Source: Rickettsiella endosymbiont of Aleochara curtula
GTDB taxonomy: Bacteria; Pseudomonadota; Gammaproteobacteria; Diplorickettsiales; Diplorickettsiaceae
Reading direction: 5' to 3'
Assembly: GCF_964030935.1 (NCBI RefSeq)
Contig: NZ_OZ034990.1
Span: forward strand, 558,001-622,000
Length of the DNA stretch: 64,000 bases
The notes beneath the pieces were generated by a model. It searched no databases, was not told the DNA's origin, and was given only the letters and a program-made list of their open reading frames with translations. Positions 51,560-61,802 of the stretch are shown piece by piece. Numbering within the stretch: the first letter of the stretch is position 1; each line of letters opens with the position of its first letter. The position numbers and the translations under genes are program-made.

Positions 51560-53125
51560 TTAAATAAGTTTTTTAATTTTTAAACCATTCTCAGGATAAA
51601 TAAGTAATTTTTTATCTCCACACATTATTATTTTTTTTGGTTTTCCATTAATACTTTCGATAAGGCTCTGATCTAATACCCAGGTTGAAAAAGTATCTAT
51701 AATTGCAAAACTATAGAAATTCTTATTTTTAATATTTGCTGATTGTAAAAATGGAGATAAGTTAGGCAACACTTGATTAACATTTAGACTTTCTTTACTC
51801 AACATAGAAAGAGGCCTAGCTGTCCAATATTGAGCAACTCCATTACGTCCCTGACCACGTAAAGCATTATCAATACAACGTATATCTTCTGGATAATAAT
51901 TTCCTTTAAGTTTAAATCCTTGTTTATTATAAACAATAAATACACTTACAAAAAACCAAAAAAAAATACCCAACACAATGGTAGTTGATATTTTTGAAAT
52001 TAAATTATAATTATTTATACTGCTAATAGGAATAAAAAATAATAAGAAAGAAAAAAAATAGAATGGCATAATATATCTATCTAATACGTAATTTACCCCA
52101 CACAAGGGGAAAATGGATATAACAGAGGAAAAAATGCTAAAAAATATAAAACTTATTATAAAAATGTGACTTTTTTTGAAGTTAAAAAAGTATTTTTCTT
52201 TAACTTTTTTAAATGTCATTGCATATAAAATAACAAATATGTTTATATAAAAAATAATAAAAAATAAACTCATTACGTAATTAATATTTTTAAAAATATT
52301 AATTACTGCGTGTAACTGATAAATTATTGTATTCAGCGTTATTTTTCTTATAGATGGATGGTTTAAATATTTAAATAGGATCGCGTGGGGTACCAAATAT
52401 TTTGATATAAAACCTCCAAAAATTGCAGGTAAAATAGCTAGATTGGAAAAAACAATCCATTGCTTAAATTTTAATTTATTTTTTAAAAAAAGAAAAGTAT
52501 AAGCTAGACAAGAGGAACACGCGAATTGTGGAATAAATAATAAATCTGATAAACTACTTGAAAAACTTAGGACAACTGAAATCCCCAATAAAGCATAAGT
52601 ATTAAAACTAATTTCTTCCTGGTTAAGTATTTTTACCTGTATACCAATAAATAAAATTCCAATTATAAATTCACCCACGTGAACAGCTGGAACAAGTGCA
52701 AGTATATAGGGAGAAAGCCCCTTCAGAGCTAACAAAAAAAAACTGCTTGTTGCAGCTAATGCAAAAATTACAGATTTTTCCTTAGTAAAGAATTGGCTGT
52801 AAATAAATTTAACTGCAAAATATGTAAATATTACCATTAACCAAAGGGTAATTAGAAATTGATAATAAATATTTTTGGTTAAAAAAAGAAATGGAAAAAA
52901 AATTAACATATCGGGAAAGAAATGAGGCGCTGGTGACAAACTCCAGTCCCCATAATGAACATGATTTAAAAACATATCCTGGAAAAAATTAAAAAATCCA
53001 AGAATATCTGCATTAAAGAAGAAATTAACAAATTCCTGGTTCAGATAAACCATGCTTGCAAAAGTCAGTAATAATAATAACCAGAAAATTTCTATAAAAT
53101 AAAATAGTTTACTTTTACTACTCAT
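51560..53125 (-). CDS. Multi-spanning membrane protein, possible GT-C glycosyltransferase
   Basis: A 521-residue protein with about eleven predicted membrane segments and a short soluble C-terminal part (about 430-521). After the first helix there is a periplasmic loop with FNADILGFFNFFQDM and HVHYGDWSLSPAPHFFPDM. An Asp in this first loop is a feature of GT-C enzymes, but I cannot place it in a named family. It is not an obvious Wzx or Wzy. The ATG at 53125 has GGAGG six bases upstream, which decides the start over a TTG at 53155. It is the last gene on the minus strand after wzm-wzt. Confidence 0.5.
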   Translation of the reverse strand: MSSKSKLFYFIEIFWLLLLLTFASMVYLNQEFVNFFFNADILGFFNFFQDMFLNHVHYGDWSLSPAPHFFPDMLIFFPFLFLTKNIYYQFLITLWLMVIFTYFAVKFIYSQFFTKEKSVIFALAATSSFFLLALKGLSPYILALVPAVHVGEFIIGILFIGIQVKILNQEEISFNTYALLGISVVLSFSSSLSDLLFIPQFACSSCLAYTFLFLKNKLKFKQWIVFSNLAILPAIFGGFISKYLVPHAILFKYLNHPSIRKITLNTIIYQLHAVINIFKNINYVMSLFFIIFYINIFVILYAMTFKKVKEKYFFNFKKSHIFIISFIFFSIFSSVISIFPLCGVNYVLDRYIMPFYFFSFLLFFIPISSINNYNLISKISTTIVLGIFFWFFVSVFIVYNKQGFKLKGNYYPEDIRCIDNALRGQGRNGVAQYWTARPLSMLSKESLNVNQVLPNLSPFLQSANIKNKNFYSFAIIDTFSTWVLDQSLIESINGKPKKIIMCGDKKLLIYPENGLKIKKLI

Positions 53126-53179
53126 ACTAAACCTCCATGTAATCTGAAAACCCAATAGAAATTTTTTGTATTTTTCGAG

Positions 53180-53926
53180 TTAATTATTTAAGGCGCTATA
53201 TCTTGCAAATCCTTCTTCTATAGGGCCAAAATATTTGAGTTTTCCTTTTTCCAAGAGCACAACTTTATTACAAAGCCTTTGGATAGTTTCATTCGAATGT
53301 GAAGCCAGCACCATAATACTGGATTGCTCTATAAACTCTGCCAAGCGACCTTCGGCTTTCTTCTTGAAGGTTGCATCTCCAGCCTCGATCATTTCATCCA
53401 TTAACAAAACTTCGGGTTTAATACATGTAGCGACAGCGAAAGCTAGGCGTAATTGCATCCCTGCAGAATAAGTACGGATAGGCACAGACAAATATTCACC
53501 TAATTCAGTAAAATCCGCAATTTCCTGCATCTTGGCTTGAATTTCTTCCTGACTAAGGCCCAACAAAAGTCCACGCACTAAAATATTTTCATAACCTGTT
53601 GATTCTGGATTAATTCCTAACATGACATTCAAAAGAGGAGATACCCTCCCCTCAATGTTGATGTTGCCCTGATTCGGTTCGTATATTTTAGCAAGCACGC
53701 GTAATAAAGTACTTTTTCCTGCGCCATTATGGCCAATAAGTCCTACTCGATCACCATGTTCTAAAGTAAATGTAATATTATCTAACGCCTTAACAATTAC
53801 TGTATGAGTTGTTTCTTTACGTAGAGCACCGCCAGTCAGACGTAGAAAACGTTTTCTAATAGAACGAGCATTTAAATGATAGATAGGAAAATCTATAGAT
53901 AACGAATTAAGTTGTATTAATGCCAT
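53180..53926 (-). CDS. wzt: Polysaccharide ABC transporter ATP-binding protein (Wzt)
   Basis: Nucleotide-binding half of an ABC-2 O-antigen exporter. The 248-residue protein has Walker A GLIGHNGAGKSTLLRVLAKI, signature YSAGMQLRLAFAVAT and Walker B PEVLLMDEMIEAGD, with the Wzt-type insertion GRVSPLLNVMLGINPEST. It ends after the nucleotide-binding domain, so the C-terminal carbohydrate-binding domain found in Wzt of O8/O9a-type systems is missing. The ATG at 53926 is preferred. An upstream TTG at 53956 would overlap wzm. Thirteen bases separate it from the wzm stop. Confidence 0.93.
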   Translation of the reverse strand: MALIQLNSLSIDFPIYHLNARSIRKRFLRLTGGALRKETTHTVIVKALDNITFTLEHGDRVGLIGHNGAGKSTLLRVLAKIYEPNQGNINIEGRVSPLLNVMLGINPESTGYENILVRGLLLGLSQEEIQAKMQEIADFTELGEYLSVPIRTYSAGMQLRLAFAVATCIKPEVLLMDEMIEAGDATFKKKAEGRLAEFIEQSSIMVLASHSNETIQRLCNKVVLLEKGKLKYFGPIEEGFARYSALNN

Positions 53927-53939
53927 TTCAAAATGCTCA

Positions 53940-54749
53940 TTATAACCAATATGCAATTCTAGCGCGGTAACGGCTGAATATTATAAATGCACAAAAAGTA
54001 CCTAAGATTGTTAAACCTAAGGTTGTAATTAACGTATAGTTTGAAGGTAATGTACCTAATAAAGGATTTCTAAACAATTCCATGAATTGTGCAAAAGGAT
54101 TTAAATCAATAATATAATGATAACGTTCCGGTAAAATACTTGGTGACCACATGATGGGAGTCATGAAAAAAACCACTTGTATCAAACTCGCTACTAATAT
54201 TGGTATATCTCGGAATCGTGTACCCAATAGAGCAAGTATTGTGCTGTAAGAAATCGCATTGATCCAAAGTATCAATAAACTAACAAATATAAACAGCGTA
54301 TTAGCATTAATTTTGAGATGAAAAAAAAATATCAGTGGAACTAATACTAAGATATTATGAAAAAAGATAATAAAATTTCGCGTCACTGATTGAAACATAA
54401 AAAATGAATACGGTTGTTTCATTTGCTTTATAAATTGATCAGCATTGACAAACGTCATAGTTGCGTCATTAACAATCAACGAAATTAAATTCCAACCCAG
54501 AATCCCCGTGGCAAGAAAAGGATAATAGACATCTAAATCCATCTTGAATAAATGTCCATAGAGCACGCCCATGGTATAGATAGTAATCGCCATGCTGATG
54601 GTGATCCAAAATGGACCCAGCGTAGAGCGGCGATAACGAAGTTTTACCTCATGCCAAGCAAGTAACAGCCAAATTCGCCAGGATTTCAAACCGTCTGCAA
54701 TATCATCCCGAGCACGATGATATTTTTCATAAAATGGCGAATTAAACAT
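53940..54749 (-). CDS. wzm: Polysaccharide ABC transporter permease (Wzm)
   Basis: Membrane half of the exporter, moving the undecaprenol-linked O-polysaccharide across the inner membrane. The 269-residue protein has the ABC-2 cytoplasmic front RIWLLLAWHEVKLRYRRS with TLGPFWIT, six membrane segments, and the NPFAQFMELFRNPLLG motif near the end. Start at ATG 54749. A TTG at 54788 would add 13 residues. Divergent from a methyltransferase gene across about 190 bases. Confidence 0.92.
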   Translation of the reverse strand: MFNSPFYEKYHRARDDIADGLKSWRIWLLLAWHEVKLRYRRSTLGPFWITISMAITIYTMGVLYGHLFKMDLDVYYPFLATGILGWNLISLIVNDATMTFVNADQFIKQMKQPYSFFMFQSVTRNFIIFFHNILVLVPLIFFFHLKINANTLFIFVSLLILWINAISYSTILALLGTRFRDIPILVASLIQVVFFMTPIMWSPSILPERYHYIIDLNPFAQFMELFRNPLLGTLPSNYTLITTLGLTILGTFCAFIIFSRYRARIAYWL

Positions 54750-54942
54750 AGTTCTGCTTATGTTTTTTAGATACGTAAAATTTTTCAAGCCATGAATATA
54801 CTCAGCTCAACATAGCTCGTCAACCTATACAGTCTAGTTCTTAAAAACAGCTTTCATTTAAAGGTTTTATTTTAGGAAAAAGAAATTTTTTCATGTAAAA
54901 TGCTAAGCGTTGGTAATTTATGCATCTTTAAGGGAATATACA

Positions 54943-55836
54943 ATGGAGCTAGCTTTTCAATTGCCCCCACTGGTGCAAAATGGTCCATATCCAATATGGA
55001 CAGGTCACGATTTTCAGCTTGGCGATGAACGGACTAAAATATTGCATTACAACACCAATTATGCTGGGTGGAATGACGAGCTTAACTCCTTTCATGAGGA
55101 TGCCTTTGAAAATCATTTCCTAAATAAGCTATCGAGGGATTATACTATTCATCAGTTAAAAACATACTTGGCGCCATTAACTAAACCTGCTATCTTAGAA
55201 ATTGGTTGTTCATCCGGCTATATGTTACAACAGCTAAGTCAATTATTCCCTTATGCAACAATCATTGGCTCTGATGTAGTTTATAAGCCACTTTTAGAAT
55301 TATCTAAACGACTCGCCCTTCCATTGCTGCGCTTTGACATCTTACAATGTCCTTTGCCTGATAATTGCATAGACGCTATTATCATATTAAATGTTTTAGA
55401 GCACATAGAAGATGATGTCACTACCTTAAAACAAATTTACCGTATTTTGAAGCCTAACGGCGTTCTTATTCTGGAAGTGCCCGCAGGTCCGCATTTGTAT
55501 GATGCGCATGACAAAATCTGCATGCATTTTCGCCGATATAAACTTTCTAAACTATGCCAATTAATTACTAAACAAGGATTTAAAGTCATTAGTCGTTCAC
55601 ATCTAGGCACTTTGATTTATCCTGCTTTTTTCTTAGCTAAACTATGGAATAAACGCCTACTATCAAAACCAGATAGCGAACAGCGCCAATTAATGGAAAA
55701 GAAAATTCGTCAAACTAGCAAAAATAAGTTGTTGTCTATACTTATGAATATAGAATTAAAACTTGGAAAATGGATAGCCTATCCGTTTGGAATTAGATGT
55801 GTAGTGTCTTGTATTAAACCCACAGTTGTTAGTTAA
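54943..55836 (+). CDS. SAM-dependent methyltransferase
   Basis: A 297-residue protein with AILEIGCSSGYMLQQLSQLF (motif I), IIGSDVVYKPLLEL, DAIIILNVLEHIEDDVTTLK and RILKPNGVLILEVPAGPHLY, a Methyltransf_11 arrangement. RRYKLSKLCQLITKQGF and a basic C-terminus follow. I start at ATG 54943 (AAGGGA eight bases upstream). A TTG at 54910 is less likely. It is the last gene of the polysaccharide island before a repeat and pyrG. Target unknown, probably a sugar or lipid-linked precursor. Confidence 0.75.
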   Translation: MELAFQLPPLVQNGPYPIWTGHDFQLGDERTKILHYNTNYAGWNDELNSFHEDAFENHFLNKLSRDYTIHQLKTYLAPLTKPAILEIGCSSGYMLQQLSQLFPYATIIGSDVVYKPLLELSKRLALPLLRFDILQCPLPDNCIDAIIILNVLEHIEDDVTTLKQIYRILKPNGVLILEVPAGPHLYDAHDKICMHFRRYKLSKLCQLITKQGFKVISRSHLGTLIYPAFFLAKLWNKRLLSKPDSEQRQLMEKKIRQTSKNKLLSILMNIELKLGKWIAYPFGIRCVVSCIKPTVVS

Positions 55837-55860
55837 TTAAGCTCTATGCACAATAAAGCC

Positions 55861-55934
55861 CGTCATGGCGAGACCGATCAGTCAGTCCGTGGTCATCCAT
55901 GGATTGCCACGCACCTACGGTGCTCGCAATGACG
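55861..55934. repeat. Dispersed palindromic intergenic repeat, family A, copy 3
   Basis: CGTCATGGCGAG at 55861-55872 and GGTGCTCGCAATGACG at 55919-55934 flank ATCCATGGATTGCCACGCAC, closely matching the reverse complement of copy 1 at 5892-5961. It lies in the 213-base gap between the methyltransferase gene and the 3' end of pyrG. The remainder of that gap shows no gene. Confidence 0.78.
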
Positions 55935-56049
55935 AAAAATGCTTTACTGCAGACTAAAATAAAAAAATTAGCTGTTTTTTTAAAAGCTTAAGTTCATGCA
56001 TGACATTTTTTTGTACTATACCGAGAATTACTATCTAAATTATAAAAAA

Positions 56050-57705
<1,656 letters not shown>

Positions 57706-58485
57706 TTAAGAGAGTTGAACCTCCGAAAATAAATGATTATTGAGCCAATGCGCTAGTAAATTGCCCACAAAGTTAGCTGCCTGGGATTCACTCATAAAGC
57801 CTTTATCATAAACTGCTTCGCAGACATCTGCAAAGCATGAACCCTGGAGTAGATTTAAGACTAATGCTTCTGCCTCGGTTAAAGCAATTGCGTATGACTG
57901 TAATCCTTTACGCCAAACTACGCAATGACTCTTAGTCATTAAGACTTCTGGCACGGGTTTTTCTTGGACTAAGGCTTGCCATATCGCATAACTATTGTAA
58001 TTAAAGTTAAAATATTGTACTGATGGGTGAAATTTAAAGCATAGGGACGGCCAATTTTGTTCAGCGACATTGGATAATGCTGCAAAACTCAAATAAGGCG
58101 CATCGGCTGCTTCTAAACTCGTGATTAAGGCTTTAATCAATTGGGCTAATTCACTTAAATGTGGTTGTTCAGAATAAACTGCGTCTTCGCTTAAAAATTG
58201 CGCCAAGGGCTCGCTAAATTTTGCTATCGAATAAAACTGTGAAGGATAACGATCGATAAAGACTTCTGCCAGTTCGGTAAAGGCTTCATCACCTAATAGC
58301 TTGGCCAGCAAGCCGTATTCTTGTTCTAAAGCATCTATCAAGCGCCAAGCATATGCGTTGCCATAGACTGCCAAACGTTCGTATATCGTGCCTTTTACTG
58401 GCAATACTAAGCGATTTAAGATGCGCTCATCTTCTTCGATTAAATGGGTTTGCAAGTCGTGTTGCAAATTAGCTAATGCAGACAT
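57706..58485 (-). CDS. DUF2063-family partner of a DUF692 enzyme (HvfC/BufC-like)
   Basis: A 259-residue protein with an N-terminal helical DUF2063 domain ([51 protein letters not shown]) and a C-terminal winged-helix-like region ([20 protein letters not shown]). This family is nearly always next to DUF692 and in studied systems binds the precursor and supports the oxidase. The gene overlaps the DUF692 gene by 17 bases and ends one base before pyrG. Confidence 0.85.
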   Translation of the reverse strand: MSALANLQHDLQTHLIEEDERILNRLVLPVKGTIYERLAVYGNAYAWRLIDALEQEYGLLAKLLGDEAFTELAEVFIDRYPSQFYSIAKFSEPLAQFLSEDAVYSEQPHLSELAQLIKALITSLEAADAPYLSFAALSNVAEQNWPSLCFKFHPSVQYFNFNYNSYAIWQALVQEKPVPEVLMTKSHCVVWRKGLQSYAIALTEAEALVLNLLQGSCFADVCEAVYDKGFMSESQAANFVGNLLAHWLNNHLFSEVQLS

Positions 58486-59305
58486 TTTCTTTCCAATTAT
58501 TTTCTGCTATCTTTTTGGCCTGTTGTAACTCGGCAAATAAAACTGGAAACTCGGGTATATCATCGTCACGTTCTATCATGGTAGCCACTCGTCCAAATCT
58601 CTTTACTGCTTGCTCATACAGAGACCAAACGCCATCGATAATCGGCGCGTCATGTGTATCAATAATATAATCGCCACAATTTTTATGTCCGGCTAAATGA
58701 AACTGCCGTACTCGATGGATAGGCATCGCATTTAAATAGTCTAATGGATCAAAATGATGATTTACAGCGCTGACATAGATATTATTAATATCGAGTAAAA
58801 TAAAACAATCGGCTTGTTCGGCGATAGCCGTTAAAAATTCCCATTCTGTTACTTTAGAATCGCTATATTCTATGTAACTTGAAACATTTTCTAATAAGAT
58901 CTGTCGACCTAAAAAATCTTGTACTTGTTTAACGCGATCAACGACATGTTTCAATGCTTCTTCGGTGTAAGGGAGTGGCAATAAATCATGCATATTTAAT
59001 CCGGCTATTCCCGTCCAACACAAATGATCAGAGATCCAAACCGGCTGTATTTTATCCGCCAATACTTTTACTTTTGTTAAGTATTCGGTATTAAGCGGGT
59101 CACAACTTCCTATTGACAAAGAAACACCGTGCATCACTAAGGGATAGTGTTCGCGGATCCGGTTAAGATAATGCAATGGTTTTCCGCCAGGCACTAAATA
59201 GTCTTCAGTAATCGCTTCAAACCAATCTACTGCAGGTCGATGTTCTAAAATATAAGCATAATGCTGGGTACGTAAACCAAGACCAAAACCTAAAAAAGCA
59301 TCCAT
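58469..59305 (-). CDS. DUF692 (MNIO) multinuclear non-heme iron oxidase
   Basis: A 278-residue TIM-barrel protein opening [17 protein letters not shown]. The likely metal ligands are spread as in MbnB/TglH/Hvf[55 protein letters not shown] and the late MIERDDDIP. Members use two or three irons to oxidise cysteines of a precursor peptide (to oxazolone/thioamide, thiooxazole or excised beta-carbon products). The gene overlaps the DUF2063 gene and lies downstream of a Cys-rich lipoprotein gene on the same strand, the likely substrate. The reaction here is inferred, not shown. Confidence 0.88.
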   Translation of the reverse strand: MDAFLGFGLGLRTQHYAYILEHRPAVDWFEAITEDYLVPGGKPLHYLNRIREHYPLVMHGVSLSIGSCDPLNTEYLTKVKVLADKIQPVWISDHLCWTGIAGLNMHDLLPLPYTEEALKHVVDRVKQVQDFLGRQILLENVSSYIEYSDSKVTEWEFLTAIAEQADCFILLDINNIYVSAVNHHFDPLDYLNAMPIHRVRQFHLAGHKNCGDYIIDTHDAPIIDGVWSLYEQAVKRFGRVATMIERDDDIPEFPVLFAELQQAKKIAENNWKENVCIS

Positions 59306-59328
59306 TAAGGTATTAACCTATAAAAAAA

Positions 59329-59368
59329 TCTTTTAATAAAAAAAAGCCGCGTATTGTTACGCGGCTTT
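59329..59368 (-). terminator. Rho-independent terminator between the Cys-rich lipoprotein and DUF692 genes
   Basis: A perfect 11-bp stem, AAAGCCGCGTA/TACGCGGCTTT with a four-base loop (59343-59368), is followed on the minus strand by a long T-rich run (complement of 59329-59342). It is a textbook intrinsic terminator for transcription coming from 59691 and would leave only partial read-through into the DUF692-DUF2063 genes. It could also act for plus-strand transcripts, though no plus gene ends here. Confidence 0.85.
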
Positions 59369-59424
59369 ATTGTACACAGTCGAATGGCTAATGAACAGCC
59401 ATTACAACATCGATAAATTAATTA

Positions 59425-59691
59425 TTATCCGTTCATTTGACTGGTTGCATTTTCAGCGGTTCTGCAACGATGGCGGCGGTGATGTCTACGATGTTTTGGA
59501 GGACATACTTGCTTGCATCGGCTCATACATTTACATGTATTACATGGAGCTGCGCAAGGTGCCGCACAAGGTGTTTCACAGATTGGTGTATTTTCTGGTA
59601 TGTTTCGCGCACCGGTTGCACAACCAGACAAGAATATAGCAGCTGCAGCGGCAGCAATAACTAAACCTGACTTTTTCATGATCATGATCAT
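59425..59691 (-). CDS. Small Cys-rich lipoprotein, candidate MNIO precursor peptide
   Basis: An 88-residue protein with a lipoprotein signal peptide (basic start, Ala-rich core, lipobox LSGC with Cys24). The mature part has nine further cysteines (38, 42, 46, 50, 53, 55, 59, 63, 76), the first four at exact four-residue spacing in CETPCAAPCAAPC, then CKCMSRC and a His/Arg-rich KHRRHHRRHRC tail. This looks like a metal- or thiol-active peptide. MNIO enzymes act on cysteines of secreted Cys-rich precursors encoded beside them, so it is a strong candidate substrate. It is not a recognised BufA/HvfA sequence. The exact start among three in-frame ATG codons (59691, 59685, 59679) is unsure; GGGGAT lies just upstream. 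Confidence 0.75.
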   Translation of the reverse strand: MIMIMKKSGLVIAAAAAAIFLSGCATGARNIPENTPICETPCAAPCAAPCNTCKCMSRCKQVCPPKHRRHHRRHRCRTAENATSQMNG

Positions 59692-59745
59692 CTATCCCCT
59701 GTAATAAAAATGGATAAGAAAAATTTTTCTGTCACTAATCCACTG

Positions 59746-59754
59746 TTTATAGCA
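59746..59754 (-). promoter_or_regulatory. Possible extended -10 promoter of the Cys-rich lipoprotein gene
   Basis: On the minus strand TGCTATAAA (complement of 59746-59754) forms an extended -10 about 55 bases before the start codon. No good -35 is visible at the usual distance. Assigned from pattern and position only. Confidence 0.35.
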
Positions 59755-59854
59755 TTACACTATAGAATATCTAGTGACACTTAGTTTTTATACATAATTG
59801 TAAAAGAATGCAAGTATTTTTTAAACTTCAGTCTATAAGCGCACAAAAAATAAA

Positions 59855-60901
59855 CTATTTTGAATTTTTCATTAACATTTTGCGACAATAATTGACAGTG
59901 AAAAAATAAATAATAAACAGCATTAAAAAAACTATAAACATCGTGCTTTCATCAAATTGATAATAAAACGCGCATAAACCGACTAAACCTAATACAAAAT
60001 TTGTACAACCGAAAAGTAAATTAATTTGTAAAGGAGAAAAATTTAACGCTAATAATAAATGATGACCATGCTGTCTATCAGAAAAAATAACGGATTGGCC
60101 TTTTATTAAGCGATAAAGCATCACCGCAGTTGCATCAAACAAAGGGATCGACATGATCCATAACATTGTCACTGGTGTTATTGGCTGAATGGTGTTTTGC
60201 GATAGTTCAATTAAAAACCACACTAAACCGAATCCTAATAACATACTCCCCGCATCACCCATAAATATTTGCGCATGTGTGCGACCTGGAAAAGGAAAGT
60301 TAAAGCAAAGAAAACCTATAACACTGGCTGCCAATAATAGTAGTAACATAGTGGCTGAAAAATGTTGTGTAATTATCGCGCAACCGATCAATAAGATTAA
60401 TTCGACTAAAACTAAAGTTCCCGCCAAACCATCTACACCATCTATCATATTAATCGCATTAATAATTCCTAGCCCGGCAATCAATGTCACTATTAAACTG
60501 GTGTAATGCCCCAAATGAATATTTTTTAAAAAAATCAAATTACCTAGATGGGCAATATAATTTTTTCCCCAAAAAATCATTAATAAAACTGCCACAATTT
60601 GCGCAAAAAAACGACTTTTCGCTGATAACTCTTGAAAATCGTCTAATAAACCGACAAACACCAATAAAGCCGATCCGGCAATAAAACTACGATATTGCTG
60701 CAATGAAATCGGTAGCGTTAATAAGCCGACGAGTAAACCCATTAGCATCGCTAAACCACCAATCAAAGGGATATTCCCTTGATGTTGTTTGCGGATGTCC
60801 GGTGTATCCATTAAACCAAGACGCAAAGCTAAGGGGCGCAGTAAAAGAATACAGAACACCGTAATGCAGAAAACGAGTCCTGCAGATAATAAATCAAACA
60901 T
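59855..60901 (-). CDS. wecA: Undecaprenyl-phosphate sugar-1-phosphate transferase (WecA/MraY family)
   Basis: Initiating enzyme that transfers a sugar-1-phosphate, probably GlcNAc-1-P from UDP-GlcNAc, to undecaprenyl phosphate. The 348-residue, eleven-helix protein has PLIGGLAMLMGLLVGLL, VGLLDDFQELSAKSRF with the DD pair, INMIDGVDGLAGTL, FMGDAGSMLLGFGL and the cytoplasmic loop DRQHGHHLLLALNFS. These fit WecA better than MraY. Start at 60901, 16 bases after the transaldolase. It would begin the O-antigen chain exported by Wzm/Wzt. Its exact sugar is not proven. Confidence 0.85.
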   Translation of the reverse strand: MFDLLSAGLVFCITVFCILLLRPLALRLGLMDTPDIRKQHQGNIPLIGGLAMLMGLLVGLLTLPISLQQYRSFIAGSALLVFVGLLDDFQELSAKSRFFAQIVAVLLMIFWGKNYIAHLGNLIFLKNIHLGHYTSLIVTLIAGLGIINAINMIDGVDGLAGTLVLVELILLIGCAIITQHFSATMLLLLLAASVIGFLCFNFPFPGRTHAQIFMGDAGSMLLGFGLVWFLIELSQNTIQPITPVTMLWIMSIPLFDATAVMLYRLIKGQSVIFSDRQHGHHLLLALNFSPLQINLLFGCTNFVLGLVGLCAFYYQFDESTMFIVFLMLFIIYFFTVNYCRKMLMKNSK

Positions 60902-60917
60902 TTTTTATCTCATTTTT

Positions 60918-61631
60918 TTATAATACAAACTCAGCCTCTAGGGCATCATTTCTAAACATTTTCACCGTTGCCAAAGACACTTCGTTTAAATCTCTACCGA
61001 TCCAATCCAATTTTTTTAAAATATCATTAGTCAAGGTTATAATATGACAATGTATATTATCGGCCTGAATAATATTCAGCACTTCTCTAGGGCTCGCCCA
61101 AATAAGCTCTTGATTAGGCTTATCTTTTAAAAACTCCACACATTTAGCCATTAATGGCACTGGATCAATACCGGTATCCGCTATCCGACCGGCAAATACC
61201 GAAATACACGCCGGTGTATTGCTTCCCAATGACCGGCTTACCTGTACTACTTGTTCAAATGTAGTCAATGCGGTTACATTTTGTTTCACACCCTGCTGAG
61301 CCAGGTCTTCAATCAAGGTGAAAGTAAATTTACCATAACTATCCGTAATGGGGATTTTAACATAAACGTTTTCTGCCCAGTCCTTGATAGCCAATGCTTG
61401 GCGTTTCATTTCAATCAGCTCGTCAGAAAAAACTTCAAATGATATCGGTCGATCCGGAATAGCTTGTAAAATTTCTAAAGCAAATCTTCGGTAATCAGTA
61501 ATACCTGATTTTTTCATTAAGCTAGGATTAGTCGTGAATCCCTTAATCAATGGATTTTTATATAAATCCAACATCGTGCCTATCTCTGCTCCGTCAGCAA
61601 ACAATTTTACAGCTAAATCTTTGAGTTTCAT
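60918..61631 (-). CDS. Transaldolase-family protein (short TalC/MipB-like type)
   Basis: A 237-residue TIM-barrel protein with LFADGAEIGTMLDLYKNPLI, KGFTTNPSLMKKSGI, VYVKIPITDSYGKFTF (Schiff-base Lys in the VKIP motif), KQNVTALTTFEQV and ISVFAGRIADTGIDP. This is the short transaldolase/fructose-6-phosphate aldolase class. Placement between the GmhA-like isomerase and wecA-like genes suggests it supplies sedoheptulose-7-phosphate, the GmhA substrate, to heptose synthesis. That link is inferred from context. Confidence 0.85.
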   Translation of the reverse strand: MKLKDLAVKLFADGAEIGTMLDLYKNPLIKGFTTNPSLMKKSGITDYRRFALEILQAIPDRPISFEVFSDELIEMKRQALAIKDWAENVYVKIPITDSYGKFTFTLIEDLAQQGVKQNVTALTTFEQVVQVSRSLGSNTPACISVFAGRIADTGIDPVPLMAKCVEFLKDKPNQELIWASPREVLNIIQADNIHCHIITLTNDILKKLDWIGRDLNEVSLATVKMFRNDALEAEFVL

Positions 61632-61668
61632 CCAATCTACTCCTTAACTGAAGAAAAAAAAGAATATC

Positions 61669-61772
61669 GTCATGGCGAGCGAATGGAATGAGCCTGGCCA
61701 TCCGGTTTACAGTATACTATTCGCACTTGAATTTTAGTTTGTGTTGCCGCGTGTTAAGTGCTCGCAAAGACG
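61669..61772. repeat. Chimeric intergenic repeat (family A interrupted by family B)
   Basis: CGTCATGGCGAGCGAATG then GAGC and TGGCCATCC (61669-61702) matches one arm of family A. It is followed by GTATACTATTCGCACTT and TGTGTTGCCGC (about 61712-61750), a family B piece. TGCTCGCAAAGACG (61759-61772) then resembles the other family A arm. It lies in the 171-base gap between gmhA-like and transaldolase genes, and holds no gene. Confidence 0.65.
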
Positions 61773-61802
61773 GCAATATATTTAATGCTCAGAATGACAA
61801 AC

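Noticed and set aside
53940-53956. wzt starting at 53956 and overlapping wzm
   Set aside because: That start would be a TTG. The ATG at 53926 gives the family-like N-terminus without overlap.
59370-59704. Three plus-strand open frames opposite the Cys-rich lipoprotein
   Set aside because: They are complements of the Cys/Ala/His codons. The minus-strand protein has a lipobox and ribosome binding site, and the plus frames lack both.
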